Virus record (IMG/VR): IMGVR_UViG_3300032236_000862
Coordinates: 1 to 64,000 of that record
Length of the DNA: 64,000 nt
Direction: 5' to 3' (one strand)
Origin: a virus
The first letter of the stretch is position 1. The number at the start of each line of letters is the position of its first letter. Positions 56,936 to 63,721 of this stretch are shown here, piece after piece. The notes below the pieces were generated by a model that was not told the origin of the DNA, searched no databases, and was given only the letters and a program-made list of their open reading frames with translations. Position numbers and translations under genes: made by a program.

Positions 56936-57163
56936 ATGAGCGATGACAGTGACCTATATGACCTGCGCCTTACCTTTAGGGTTAAACTAAAGAAATGGCG
57001 TGTAGACGACCAGCATGATCGTAACAATCAAGAGTGGTCTCTAAGATTCTGGGATAGAAACCTAGAGGAGTGGAAGATCGCTAACGAGTCGGATCTAAAT
57101 AGGCCAGGTGAGCAGGGCTATATCGAAAGCATACAAATCATTACTAATAAAAAGGGAGGGTGA
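56936..57163 (+). CDS. Small beta-type protein (75 aa)
   Basis: First gene after the promoter, ribosome site AGAAGGGAAG. MSDDSDLYDLRLTFRVKLKKWRVDDQHDRNNQEWSLRFWDRNLEEWKI is charged and strand-rich; unknown family. It starts a short unit with the HicA-like gene. Confidence 0.6.
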   Translation: MSDDSDLYDLRLTFRVKLKKWRVDDQHDRNNQEWSLRFWDRNLEEWKIANESDLNRPGEQGYIESIQIITNKKGG

Positions 57164-57170
57164 GCATGTA

Positions 57171-57407
57171 ATGCAATTTGCACAGTTTACAATCAAAACC
57201 AAGGAGATAAAGAAACTGGTAGACGCCTTAGAGACAGCCGGATTAGAGGTCAGCATGACCAACGGCAAACACCATGTAAAGGTAGTCAATCCAGGGACTA
57301 AGAAAGTAGTCTTCTTTGGACCGCAATCTCTGGGCGACCCCAGAGCTGGTAAGAACATACTAAGGGACCTGAAGAAGGTCGGATTCAATCAACAAATAAA
57401 ACTATAA
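57171..57407 (+). CDS. HicA-like small protein
   Basis: The start chosen is ATG 57171 (MQFAQFTIKTKEIKKLVDALETAGLEVSMTNGKHH) after AAAGGGAGGG. The strand-turn GKHHVKVVNPGTKKVVFFGPQSLGDPRAGKNILRDLKKVGF is HicA-like: conserved His in the GSH-equivalent position, then a helix with basic residues. HicA proteins are mRNA interferases. I find no HicB-type antitoxin partner next to it, so it may be a stand-alone RNA-binding domain. Confidence 0.65.
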   Translation: MQFAQFTIKTKEIKKLVDALETAGLEVSMTNGKHHVKVVNPGTKKVVFFGPQSLGDPRAGKNILRDLKKVGFNQQIKL

Positions 57408-57417
57408 GGAGGGCCTC

Positions 57418-57693
57418 ATGGCCAAGGTAACTAAAACACTAAAGGCAACACTAACCAAGAACTTGTCAGTAGAAAAGGGTGGAGCATGGCTTCTCACCAT
57501 CACTGAGAGTCATCTATCTGATAGGCCTACACATTCTGCATGGGCCAACCCATCTGCTGCAAAGCGTTTCTTGAAGCAGTGGGTTATTGAGAACACACCA
57601 CGCAAGTCAATCAAGATGGTAGTTGGGGCCACAAATGACCTAGGTAAGCCAACCCATCTATCAGGTGAGCTAACATGGAAGGCTGATGCATGA
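57418..57693 (+). CDS. Small hypothetical protein (91 aa)
   Basis: MAKVTKTLKATLTKNLSVEKGGAWLLTITESHLSDRPTHSAWANPSAAKRFLKQWV shows two beta strands and a helix. It follows the HicA-like gene with an AGGAGG site. It could be a partner, but it lacks the HicB partial-RNase-H/ribbon pattern. Unknown. Confidence 0.6.
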   Translation: MAKVTKTLKATLTKNLSVEKGGAWLLTITESHLSDRPTHSAWANPSAAKRFLKQWVIENTPRKSIKMVVGATNDLGKPTHLSGELTWKADA

Positions 57694-57824
57694 TGGACAT
57701 GGAGACTGTACTACCCCGTACCTGCAATATGTGTCATGGTACGGGGGTCGTTTACTGGGAATCAGATGACGACTTTGATGTAGAACAATGCGAGTGCCAA
57801 TACAAAGGAGAAACAAGTGCCTAA
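57690..57824 (+). CDS. Small zinc-type protein (44 aa)
   Basis: ATGATGG overlaps the previous gene's stop. MMDMETVLPRTCNMCHGTGV, then VYWESDDDFDVEQCECQYKGETSA, with CxxCxGTG and CxC, as in half a DnaJ zinc module. Unknown function. Confidence 0.6.
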   Translation: MMDMETVLPRTCNMCHGTGVVYWESDDDFDVEQCECQYKGETSA

Positions 57825-58026
57825 GTTCCGTGTACAGTTTGATACAACCCGCCAAGGTACATTTATCTTTGATGCTGAAGATAAGGACCACGCAATAGAA
57901 ATATATACCGGCCTAGTCGAGGGTACGACATACCCCGATGAAATTGATGGCTATGAGGATACAGAGGTATCAGACAGCACATACTATGAGCTAACCGATA
58001 ACTCAGGTAAGCACATAGCTGACTAA
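57817..58026 (+). CDS. Small AEDxxHA-type protein (69 aa)
   Basis: Starts with GTG (57817). PKFRVQFDTTRQGTFIFDAEDKDHAIEIYTGLVEG resembles the 58-codon protein at 56715 (strand, then A-D/E-D-x-x-x-A helix). Last gene of the rightward operon before the bidirectional terminator. Unknown. Confidence 0.6.
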   Translation: MPKFRVQFDTTRQGTFIFDAEDKDHAIEIYTGLVEGTTYPDEIDGYEDTEVSDSTYYELTDNSGKHIAD

Positions 58027-58034
58027 TAGATAAC

Positions 58035-58072
58035 CAAAAAGCCCCCGGCTCTTAATTGAGTCGGGGGCTTTA
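58035..58072. terminator. Bidirectional intrinsic terminator
   Basis: AGCCCCCGGCTC (58040-58051) pairs with GAGTCGGGGGCT (58058-58069) with one G-T mismatch. There are T-tracts on both sides (TTTAT on plus; TTTTTGG on minus). It stops the rightward operon and the leftward RNR unit. Confidence 0.88.
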
Positions 58073-58084
58073 TGTTTGTGTTGG
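58073..58084 (-). repeat. Dispersed motif copy 11 (inverted, CCAACACAAACA)
   Basis: On the minus strand just before the bidirectional terminator, so it is sense in the leftward RNR transcript, as the other copies are in theirs. The flanking sequence contains GGCCTTTTTTGGCC. Confidence 0.75.
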
Positions 58085-58095
58085 CCTTTTTTGGC

Positions 58096-58230
58096 CTACT
58101 CGATAGGGTCAGTAATGTCGTTTTCTAATTCGTCAAGGTCATCCTCATCGAAGTCGAAGTCATCAAAACCATCTTCGAAGTCATCTTCGAAGTCTTCGTC
58201 GTATAGGTCTGGGTTAATCTCGTCTGACAT
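58096..58230 (-). CDS. Highly acidic Asp/Phe-rich miniprotein (44 aa)
   Basis: MSDEINPDLYDEDFEDDFED then GFDDFDFDEDDLDELENDITDPIE. About half of residues are Asp or Glu, with regularly spaced Phe. The density of negative charge suggests a nucleic-acid mimic or a partner of a basic protein. It follows the RNR gene by 8 nt on the same strand. Function unknown. Confidence 0.6.
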   Translation of the reverse strand: MSDEINPDLYDEDFEDDFEDGFDDFDFDEDDLDELENDITDPIE

Positions 58231-58238
58231 GTTTCTCC

Positions 58239-60269
58239 TTAGGCGTTATCTTTGATTAGTTTTACTTCACACGCATCTGTAGTGCAATAGGCCTCACCGA
58301 TTGCATCAAATGCCATGCCTGCATACACACCGCTCAAATCAATTGGGAAGTGGGTCATGCGGGCTTCTTCGTACTCTTCAGCATTACTCTGAGTGTAAGG
58401 CATCTGAGGATATAGCGTATCATCCATGGCTAGGAAGGATACGGTCTTTAGTTGACCATCATACATATGCAATACGGTTCCGATTGCATCAGACTCGGTC
58501 TTTGGGTCAAACGATACGGTAACAGAAACAGAGTTATCTGACCAGTACCTCTGAGCAGTGGCAGCGATTGCCATCTTCTCATAGATAGAGACTTCCTTCT
58601 CAGAACGCATAGCATCTGACTTCACTGGGAAGTATACAACAGATGTTCCGTCCGGATCTGAAGCTGACGGCTCAACCTTGTAGTTAGCCATCTTGAACAA
58701 TGGGAGCATAGGGTCGCTATTAGAGAACCTAATTGTGCGCATAAAGAACTTACCGCCTGGAGTCCAGTGAACTCCTGGGGATTCTCCCGCTAGGATTGAG
58801 ACTGTGCCGGATGGCTTTACTGTGGTCATCTTGATTGACTCACGGATACCAAGCCATTCGGAGTAACTCTTATCATAGCCTTGGATGACTGCATAGCCGT
58901 CGTCCATCCAGGTACGAAGCAAGGGAAGACCCTTCGTATCTGCAAAGTTTGCGATACCGGAGATTGAAGTACCGATGCGGCGGTTGCGCTGCATGATGGC
59001 GTTTGTCTCTTCCCAGTGGGTAGGGATGAGAGTTACAGTCTTGGCATAGAGATAGGCGAACTTGAGCGTGCGCTTAAAATCTTCCAGGCTGTCGTGGCGC
59101 CCAATGTAGGTCTCTACCAATGTACAGCACTCCATTGATTCCAATGATTGTTCAGCACATGGGTTGTACCCGGCCGCTCTCCAGTCCTTGTTGTTGATCG
59201 GATCAGCTAGACGCCCGTACTTACGGGTGGTGTCCATCCAGATCACGCCAGGCTCACCATTGCGGGCAATACCCTCAATGATCTTTGATAGGTCTTGGCC
59301 AACCTCTACCTCAACGGAGTTGTTGGACATCCAGCCCCAACCAGGATTGGCAGGATCATAGGAGTTACGCTCTGGGAACATCTCGGCGTTCTTAAGATTA
59401 ATAAACTCTTCGTCATCCAAACGGCCAATTAGGAGCTCGGCTGAGCGACGGACGTTACCGGAGACTACACACACGCCGATTAGGTTACCGATGTCTGCGA
59501 TGTCACGGCGAGTCAGCTTTTGGCCAGCTCTGTTATCAAAGATCTTAGCTAGTTGGTCGTGGAGTTTGATGAGCGGATCGGGTCCAGCCGCAGTACCTCC
59601 GAAGGTCTTGATTGGAGTTCCGTATGGTCGGATTGCCGAGTAGTCAAATGTAGGCTTCTTCGTATCTGGCTTAAGGTAGCTATTGATGACGGCAGCCGTA
59701 GATTCGTACCAGCCTTCTCTGGTGTCGGGGATGACATAGGTGTCTCCTTCTGTAGGTGCATAGATAGTGAAGTCCTTGTCTGCACCCTTGTCATCGAATC
59801 CTACGCCTACGCCCAGCATTGATGCCTCCATCAAGAAAGAGAAAGGCTTAGCCGGATCGTTCTTAGTCATAGCATTTGTAGATACAAAGCTGCAGTTCTG
59901 CAACGCTGCAGAGTTTTTCTGTTCATTAACCTGAGGAGTTCCCATCATCCATAGGCCTCGGCCAGGTGGGGTCCACTTCAGGTTAAATAGTCGGTCGAAA
60001 GCTTCTTTGGCTGAAGTAGCAGCCTTGATATCAGACCAAGGCAGGCGGTTCTGCTTGGCATGGTCTTTTTGGAGAGAGTACATGCCGTTGATGACACGCT
60101 CACATACATCTGTCCAAGTCTCTTTGGTACCGTCCTCTTTAAGACGAGAGTAGGTACGCAAGAAAGTAATTTCCCCAAGAGAGTTGCCAGCAGCATCCTG
60201 ATAACCCCACGGGACCTTCTTTGACCGGTACGGAGTTACAAAATCATCTGCGAGTTTAAACGAAAACAC
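58239..60269 (-). CDS. nrdJ: Class II (B12-dependent) ribonucleoside-triphosphate reductase
   Basis: The 676-residue protein is a monomeric adenosylcobalamin-dependent reductase. LQNCSF gives the first redox Cys (C126), NPCAEQ (369-374) the catalytic Cys and Glu, and YCTTDAC at the C-terminus the shuttling thiols (C662, C667). VVSGNVRRSAEL and MTTVKPSGTVS are family motifs. It makes dNTPs for phage replication and needs cobalamin, in contrast to class I enzymes of many phages. No thioredoxin or other reductase subunit lies next to it. Confidence 0.93.
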   Translation of the reverse strand: MFSFKLADDFVTPYRSKKVPWGYQDAAGNSLGEITFLRTYSRLKEDGTKETWTDVCERVINGMYSLQKDHAKQNRLPWSDIKAATSAKEAFDRLFNLKWTPPGRGLWMMGTPQVNEQKNSAALQNCSFVSTNAMTKNDPAKPFSFLMEASMLGVGVGFDDKGADKDFTIYAPTEGDTYVIPDTREGWYESTAAVINSYLKPDTKKPTFDYSAIRPYGTPIKTFGGTAAGPDPLIKLHDQLAKIFDNRAGQKLTRRDIADIGNLIGVCVVSGNVRRSAELLIGRLDDEEFINLKNAEMFPERNSYDPANPGWGWMSNNSVEVEVGQDLSKIIEGIARNGEPGVIWMDTTRKYGRLADPINNKDWRAAGYNPCAEQSLESMECCTLVETYIGRHDSLEDFKRTLKFAYLYAKTVTLIPTHWEETNAIMQRNRRIGTSISGIANFADTKGLPLLRTWMDDGYAVIQGYDKSYSEWLGIRESIKMTTVKPSGTVSILAGESPGVHWTPGGKFFMRTIRFSNSDPMLPLFKMANYKVEPSASDPDGTSVVYFPVKSDAMRSEKEVSIYEKMAIAATAQRYWSDNSVSVTVSFDPKTESDAIGTVLHMYDGQLKTVSFLAMDDTLYPQMPYTQSNAEEYEEARMTHFPIDLSGVYAGMAFDAIGEAYCTTDACEVKLIKDNA

Positions 60270-60309
60270 ACATCACCCATTTCTATAGTTTTTGGCTTGT
60301 TATCAGGTA

Positions 60310-61779
60310 TTACTTATTTAGATTGTCATCTATGATCTTGCTGACTTCACCCTCATTGAGCCCACCGTTGGGGATCTCCCGCAGTGTATTCGCCCGGTCT
60401 CCGAAGAGAGCGGAAAGCATACCACCTGAGGATTGCCGCTGAGCTGTGATCTGGATGAACTCCTTGTTTTCCTCTAACTTCTTGACTTCTCCTACCAATT
60501 TAAATAGGCGGTCAATTTCCTGACCGGTGTTAGGATCTGGGTACCCACCGTTCAATTCTTCAGCAAAACGTGCAAAAGCGACCCTAGCACCCTGCATTTC
60601 GATAACTGCGTTGAGCAAACCCTTCAGCTGTTCTTTAGTCTTTACTTCGACTGGGAGGTTAAACGCACAACTGTTGTTAGGTTTGAACGCCGGACAATTC
60701 GCCGCAACGAAGCAAGTATTGCATTGCCTGAACGATGAGGTCGTACTTTTAAGGACCGGTACATCACTGATTACATCCCTTCCTAGGTCATCTTTTTCCA
60801 TGATGGTCTTGTTTGAAACGCCAAAAACGGGCAGCGTCATGGTCTCATTTGGGTCTCTAGGCGTGAATTCTTTCCGCACCTCAACCCCCCTGTTATCAGG
60901 TTCCACACCCCTGGTTTCCGCTAAACCTGGATCATCCATTGCACCACTGTTATCAGATAACTTCTTACTATTCAAGGACTTCTCCAACTGCAGGTAGGAC
61001 CAAATAGCGAGGCGGGTTACCTCGTTACTATCATCATTCATAATCTTATCGAAGTCGAGTCCGGCCTTCTCGATGATCGCCTTGTAGCGAGGACGAGCTT
61101 GGTCTTTCTGCTTCTTCTGATACCGGACAAGTCTAGTGCCGTCCCAGACAATAGTCTCACCTCTCATCATTGGGCTAAGCCATGAGAGAGTGCTGGCGGT
61201 TGCCAACGGGACTTGTCGTAGATTATCTGGTTTAGCACAGGCAACCCCGTGAAACTCTAGATCTGGGAACTGAGCCAGAAATGCCCTAGAACGTGCTGAC
61301 AGGCTGGTGTCGTCCTCTAAGGACTCTCCAAGCAGTGCGACGTTGGGATACTGGGATGCCAAGGCGTAGAGACCATTGTGGCCCGTTTCCTGGTGCCATA
61401 CCACAGCATACTTGTCTAGCCCAAACTCCTCGCCAAAGGTTTTCCTCTGGTAGTTGATCCAGGTAGATCCAAGAGCTTTGGCATCCAACTCGGTAGCCAT
61501 AGTGATCCTATCGGCATTGATAGCCAGGAAGTCCTGGTAATCAGCCGCATAGTCCTCGAGCTCTCGCTCTGTCATGTTCAGGTCGTTGACGTTATGGCCG
61601 CCGCCATCCAGGTAGATCTTTACATCATCTGGGAAGCGATCGGCCAGAATATAGTCCTTGGTCTTTGGCAAGCCACGCTTGACTAGACGCCAGTAGTTGA
61701 TGCTTATGTGTTTAGCCCCTACAGAAGTAAGGAGAGTTCTATGACTGGGTACTTCTCCGCCCATGAAGACTATGTTCAT
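60310..61779 (-). CDS. TIM-barrel-like protein with Cys cluster (distant TGT/DpdA resemblance)
   Basis: The 489-residue protein has strands and motifs in the order of a transglycosylase TIM barrel: IYLDGGGHNV (Asp-Gly-Gly), ITMATELDAKALG, YAVVWHQETGHNG, NVALLGESLED, EFHGVACAKPDNLRQVPLATASTLSWLS. After that, C-terminal to a linker, is QCNTCFVAANCPAFKPNNSCAF, a four-Cys site. The order of DG, LD, HQ, and late W/S motifs recalls tRNA-guanine transglycosylases and DpdA, but this is a weak match by eye. No 7-deazaguanine synthesis genes are seen in the window. Confidence 0.5.
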   Translation of the reverse strand: MNIVFMGGEVPSHRTLLTSVGAKHISINYWRLVKRGLPKTKDYILADRFPDDVKIYLDGGGHNVNDLNMTERELEDYAADYQDFLAINADRITMATELDAKALGSTWINYQRKTFGEEFGLDKYAVVWHQETGHNGLYALASQYPNVALLGESLEDDTSLSARSRAFLAQFPDLEFHGVACAKPDNLRQVPLATASTLSWLSPMMRGETIVWDGTRLVRYQKKQKDQARPRYKAIIEKAGLDFDKIMNDDSNEVTRLAIWSYLQLEKSLNSKKLSDNSGAMDDPGLAETRGVEPDNRGVEVRKEFTPRDPNETMTLPVFGVSNKTIMEKDDLGRDVISDVPVLKSTTSSFRQCNTCFVAANCPAFKPNNSCAFNLPVEVKTKEQLKGLLNAVIEMQGARVAFARFAEELNGGYPDPNTGQEIDRLFKLVGEVKKLEENKEFIQITAQRQSSGGMLSALFGDRANTLREIPNGGLNEGEVSKIIDDNLNK

Positions 61780-62240
61780 TCGAACCTACTAGTCCTACTC
61801 CCGAGGTGGGCATCTAGCAACGCTAGTCTTTGCCGCTCTACCTCGTCACGAAGGGCATCCCATTGTTTTACTTGGCGCTTTGAGCGCACGAACTTGGGAG
61901 ATGCAAACATTATGGATGGGACGCCTTTAGCCAGAGCTTCAGCACAGTAGTCAGCATCCGCATCTACGAATAGCTCTACCCTGCCCTTGCTCATAGCATA
62001 ATCGAGCTGGCGCATCCTTAGTTCTTGGCCCTCAAAGAAGTACCTATCATCATAGACATCGCCGTAACCAAAGATCATATTACTACGAAGCCAGTGCTCA
62101 GTCTTTGCCTGTGTCATGTCAGAGGTAATGACAACACGGTAGTGCTCAGCTAAAACACGGAAGAGGCGTACGCCATCAGGGATTGGATCCCCTACTTCCG
62201 TCATTAGCACTCCCTCTAGGGAGACCAGTGCTGTTGCCAT
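61776..62240 (-). CDS. HAD-like protein with degenerate motif I
   Basis: The 154 residues follow the HAD layout, but motif I reads VSLEGVL instead of DxDGVL, so the catalytic nucleophile is absent. VITSDM stands for motif II and ELFVDADADYCAEALAKG for motif IV. It could be a substrate-binding or structural remnant, or a specialised enzyme. It overlaps the TIM-barrel-like gene by 4 nt and so is probably co-expressed with it. Confidence 0.65.
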   Translation of the reverse strand: MATALVSLEGVLMTEVGDPIPDGVRLFRVLAEHYRVVITSDMTQAKTEHWLRSNMIFGYGDVYDDRYFFEGQELRMRQLDYAMSKGRVELFVDADADYCAEALAKGVPSIMFASPKFVRSKRQVKQWDALRDEVERQRLALLDAHLGSRTSRFE

Positions 62241-62343
62241 TTATATCCTCATCTTCGTCCAAATGCTTCTGCTCGCAATGTCTTGCTAGAGAAGCGACCA
62301 CGTATACCTTGTCACACAGTGCGCATTGCCACGGATTAGCCAT
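62176..62343 (-). CDS. C2H2 zinc-finger miniprotein (55 aa)
   Basis: The frame from ATG (complement 62343) gives WQCALCDKVYVVASLARHCEQKH, a C-x2-C-x11-H-x4-H finger, followed by an acidic and Ser/Gly tail. Its last 65 bases overlap the HAD-like gene in another frame, and the ribosome site is weak. The finger is convincing, the extent less so. Single C2H2 fingers of this kind occur in other actinophages and bind DNA or proteins. Confidence 0.55.
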   Translation of the reverse strand: MANPWQCALCDKVYVVASLARHCEQKHLDEDEDINGNSTGLPRGSANDGSRGSNP

Positions 62344-62356
62344 GGCCTAAGTATAG

Positions 62357-62467
62357 TTACTTATACTTGTTTTCGCTCTTCAACTTCTTCTGCTCACGCT
62401 TCTCTTTAAGGCTCATCTTTGCCTCTTTTTTATCGTTTGCGTTACCTTTTTGTTCTTTATTGGCCAC
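62357..62467 (-). CDS. Lys-rich miniprotein (36 aa)
   Basis: It starts with GTG at complement 62467, overlapping the stop of the nucleotidyltransferase-like gene. The product is MANKEQKGNANDKKEAKMSL then KEKREQKKLKSENKYK, strongly basic and helical. Just downstream lies an inverted repeat AGTATA (62350-62355)/TATACT (62362-62367). Perhaps nucleic-acid binding; unknown. Confidence 0.55.
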   Translation of the reverse strand: MANKEQKGNANDKKEAKMSLKEKREQKKLKSENKYK

Positions 62468-63392
62468 GAAGTGCTCTCCTAACTAGTGTATTTGTATCGG
62501 GTAGCTCCATGCCATAGAGCTCTTTCTGTTTACCGGCATTAAATGCATTTTGGTTATCCTTGATGGAGCGTAACGCCTGGATAGCACCGGAGCGTTTGCC
62601 TGCCTGCCAACGATAGTTGTTGTAGTCGGCGTAACCTTCTCCAACCTTGCTAAAGGCAACATGCCTGCTCTTATGAATATCATCATAGAAGGCAATAGCC
62701 TGTTCCATAGCAAGCTTTAGCTTACGCTCTGCGTTAACTTTGTACGCAGGGTTAGTGGAGTTGCGAACCTCATTCAACGCATCAGTGTAACGCTTTACCA
62801 TTTCGGTAGCGTTATCGTGGTCACGCTGTGTTCGTTGTTCCCAAGCCCTGCTGTACGGAGGTTGTGGATTTAGATCTGGCTTTACAGTCCAAGTATCTGT
62901 GGTTAGGTCGTAGGCAGCATACGGGTTGATATCACGTATGTCTGACTGAGGATTAACATAATAGGTAAGCTCATAGCCTTCCCAATTAGAAGTCTTAGGC
63001 ATCAACTCTCTATTGAATCCCTCATTGAATTCTTTTGCAATCTCTTCATCAGAGAAGCCTGAGAACTCTGGATTACTTCTACGGAAGTTAACGTAGTTGA
63101 TGCCCACTAGACAATCTAAATCACCGGGTTGACGTGCAGCTTCCCATTGGTAAGATACGCCGGATCCGGCTAACCAGACATGTGTCCAAGAACCGGGAGC
63201 GTTGTACTGAGTGCCAAGGTAATCAAAGAGCATAGATAGGATACCCATACGGACCCAATGCTTTAGCTCTTCACCCTGAAATAGGTTGGGATCTAGCTCT
63301 CGAGAAGGAGCGCTGAAATAGGAAGTAGACCCCGGTGTAATCACCGGGGCTACATCTGAAAAGTCTCCATAATCCATAAGCGTATTCTCCAC
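62457..63392 (-). CDS. Nucleotidyltransferase-like protein
   Basis: The 311-residue protein has VWLAGSGVSYQWEAARQPGDLDCLVGINYVNFRR, the GS...DxD signature of the pol-beta-like nucleotidyltransferase fold with the catalytic Asp pair in GDLD. A helical and basic C-terminal half (NAERKLKLAMEQAIAFYDDIHKSRHVAFSKV) follows. It may transfer a nucleotide to a protein, RNA or small molecule. I recall such genes as common in actinophage genomes. Substrate unknown; catalysis plausible. Confidence 0.7.
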   Translation of the reverse strand: MENTLMDYGDFSDVAPVITPGSTSYFSAPSRELDPNLFQGEELKHWVRMGILSMLFDYLGTQYNAPGSWTHVWLAGSGVSYQWEAARQPGDLDCLVGINYVNFRRSNPEFSGFSDEEIAKEFNEGFNRELMPKTSNWEGYELTYYVNPQSDIRDINPYAAYDLTTDTWTVKPDLNPQPPYSRAWEQRTQRDHDNATEMVKRYTDALNEVRNSTNPAYKVNAERKLKLAMEQAIAFYDDIHKSRHVAFSKVGEGYADYNNYRWQAGKRSGAIQALRSIKDNQNAFNAGKQKELYGMELPDTNTLVRRALRGQ

Positions 63393-63425
63393 CCTAATCG
63401 TCGTTACGTCACGGCATAGAGCAGA

Positions 63426-63713
63426 TTACGCTGAAGGAGTTGCGTCCTCGACTGGTGGCTGCTGTGCTGCAGCAAGGCGTAGAGATACGTATTCTGCGGC
63501 TGACTGAGCCTGTAGATCCATAAGGATTTCTGATGTGTAACGGCGAACCTCGATAAGGCTTGCCTCACGCTGAACCGGAACTGTTATGATACCTGGGTTG
63601 CGCTCTACATATACATTACCGTCTTCGGTAACTAGTACTGCATAACCAAAGGCAATAGCTGGCCCTGTTGCTTCAGCAGTGTCGTGTGTGTGGTCTGCGG
63701 TCTCTTCTGACAT
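63426..63713 (-). CDS. Small conserved hypothetical protein (95 aa)
   Basis: A disordered His/Asp/Glu-rich start (SEETADHTHDTAEAT) is followed by AIAFGYAVLVTEDGNVYVERNPGIITVPVQREASLIEVRRYTSEILMDLQAQSAAEYVSLRL, a strand pair then a helix. It sits between the nucleotidyltransferase-like and zinc-ribbon genes. I recall similar proteins in actinophages; unknown function. Confidence 0.65.
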   Translation of the reverse strand: MSEETADHTHDTAEATGPAIAFGYAVLVTEDGNVYVERNPGIITVPVQREASLIEVRRYTSEILMDLQAQSAAEYVSLRLAAAQQPPVEDATPSA

Positions 63714-63721
63714 GTTATATC

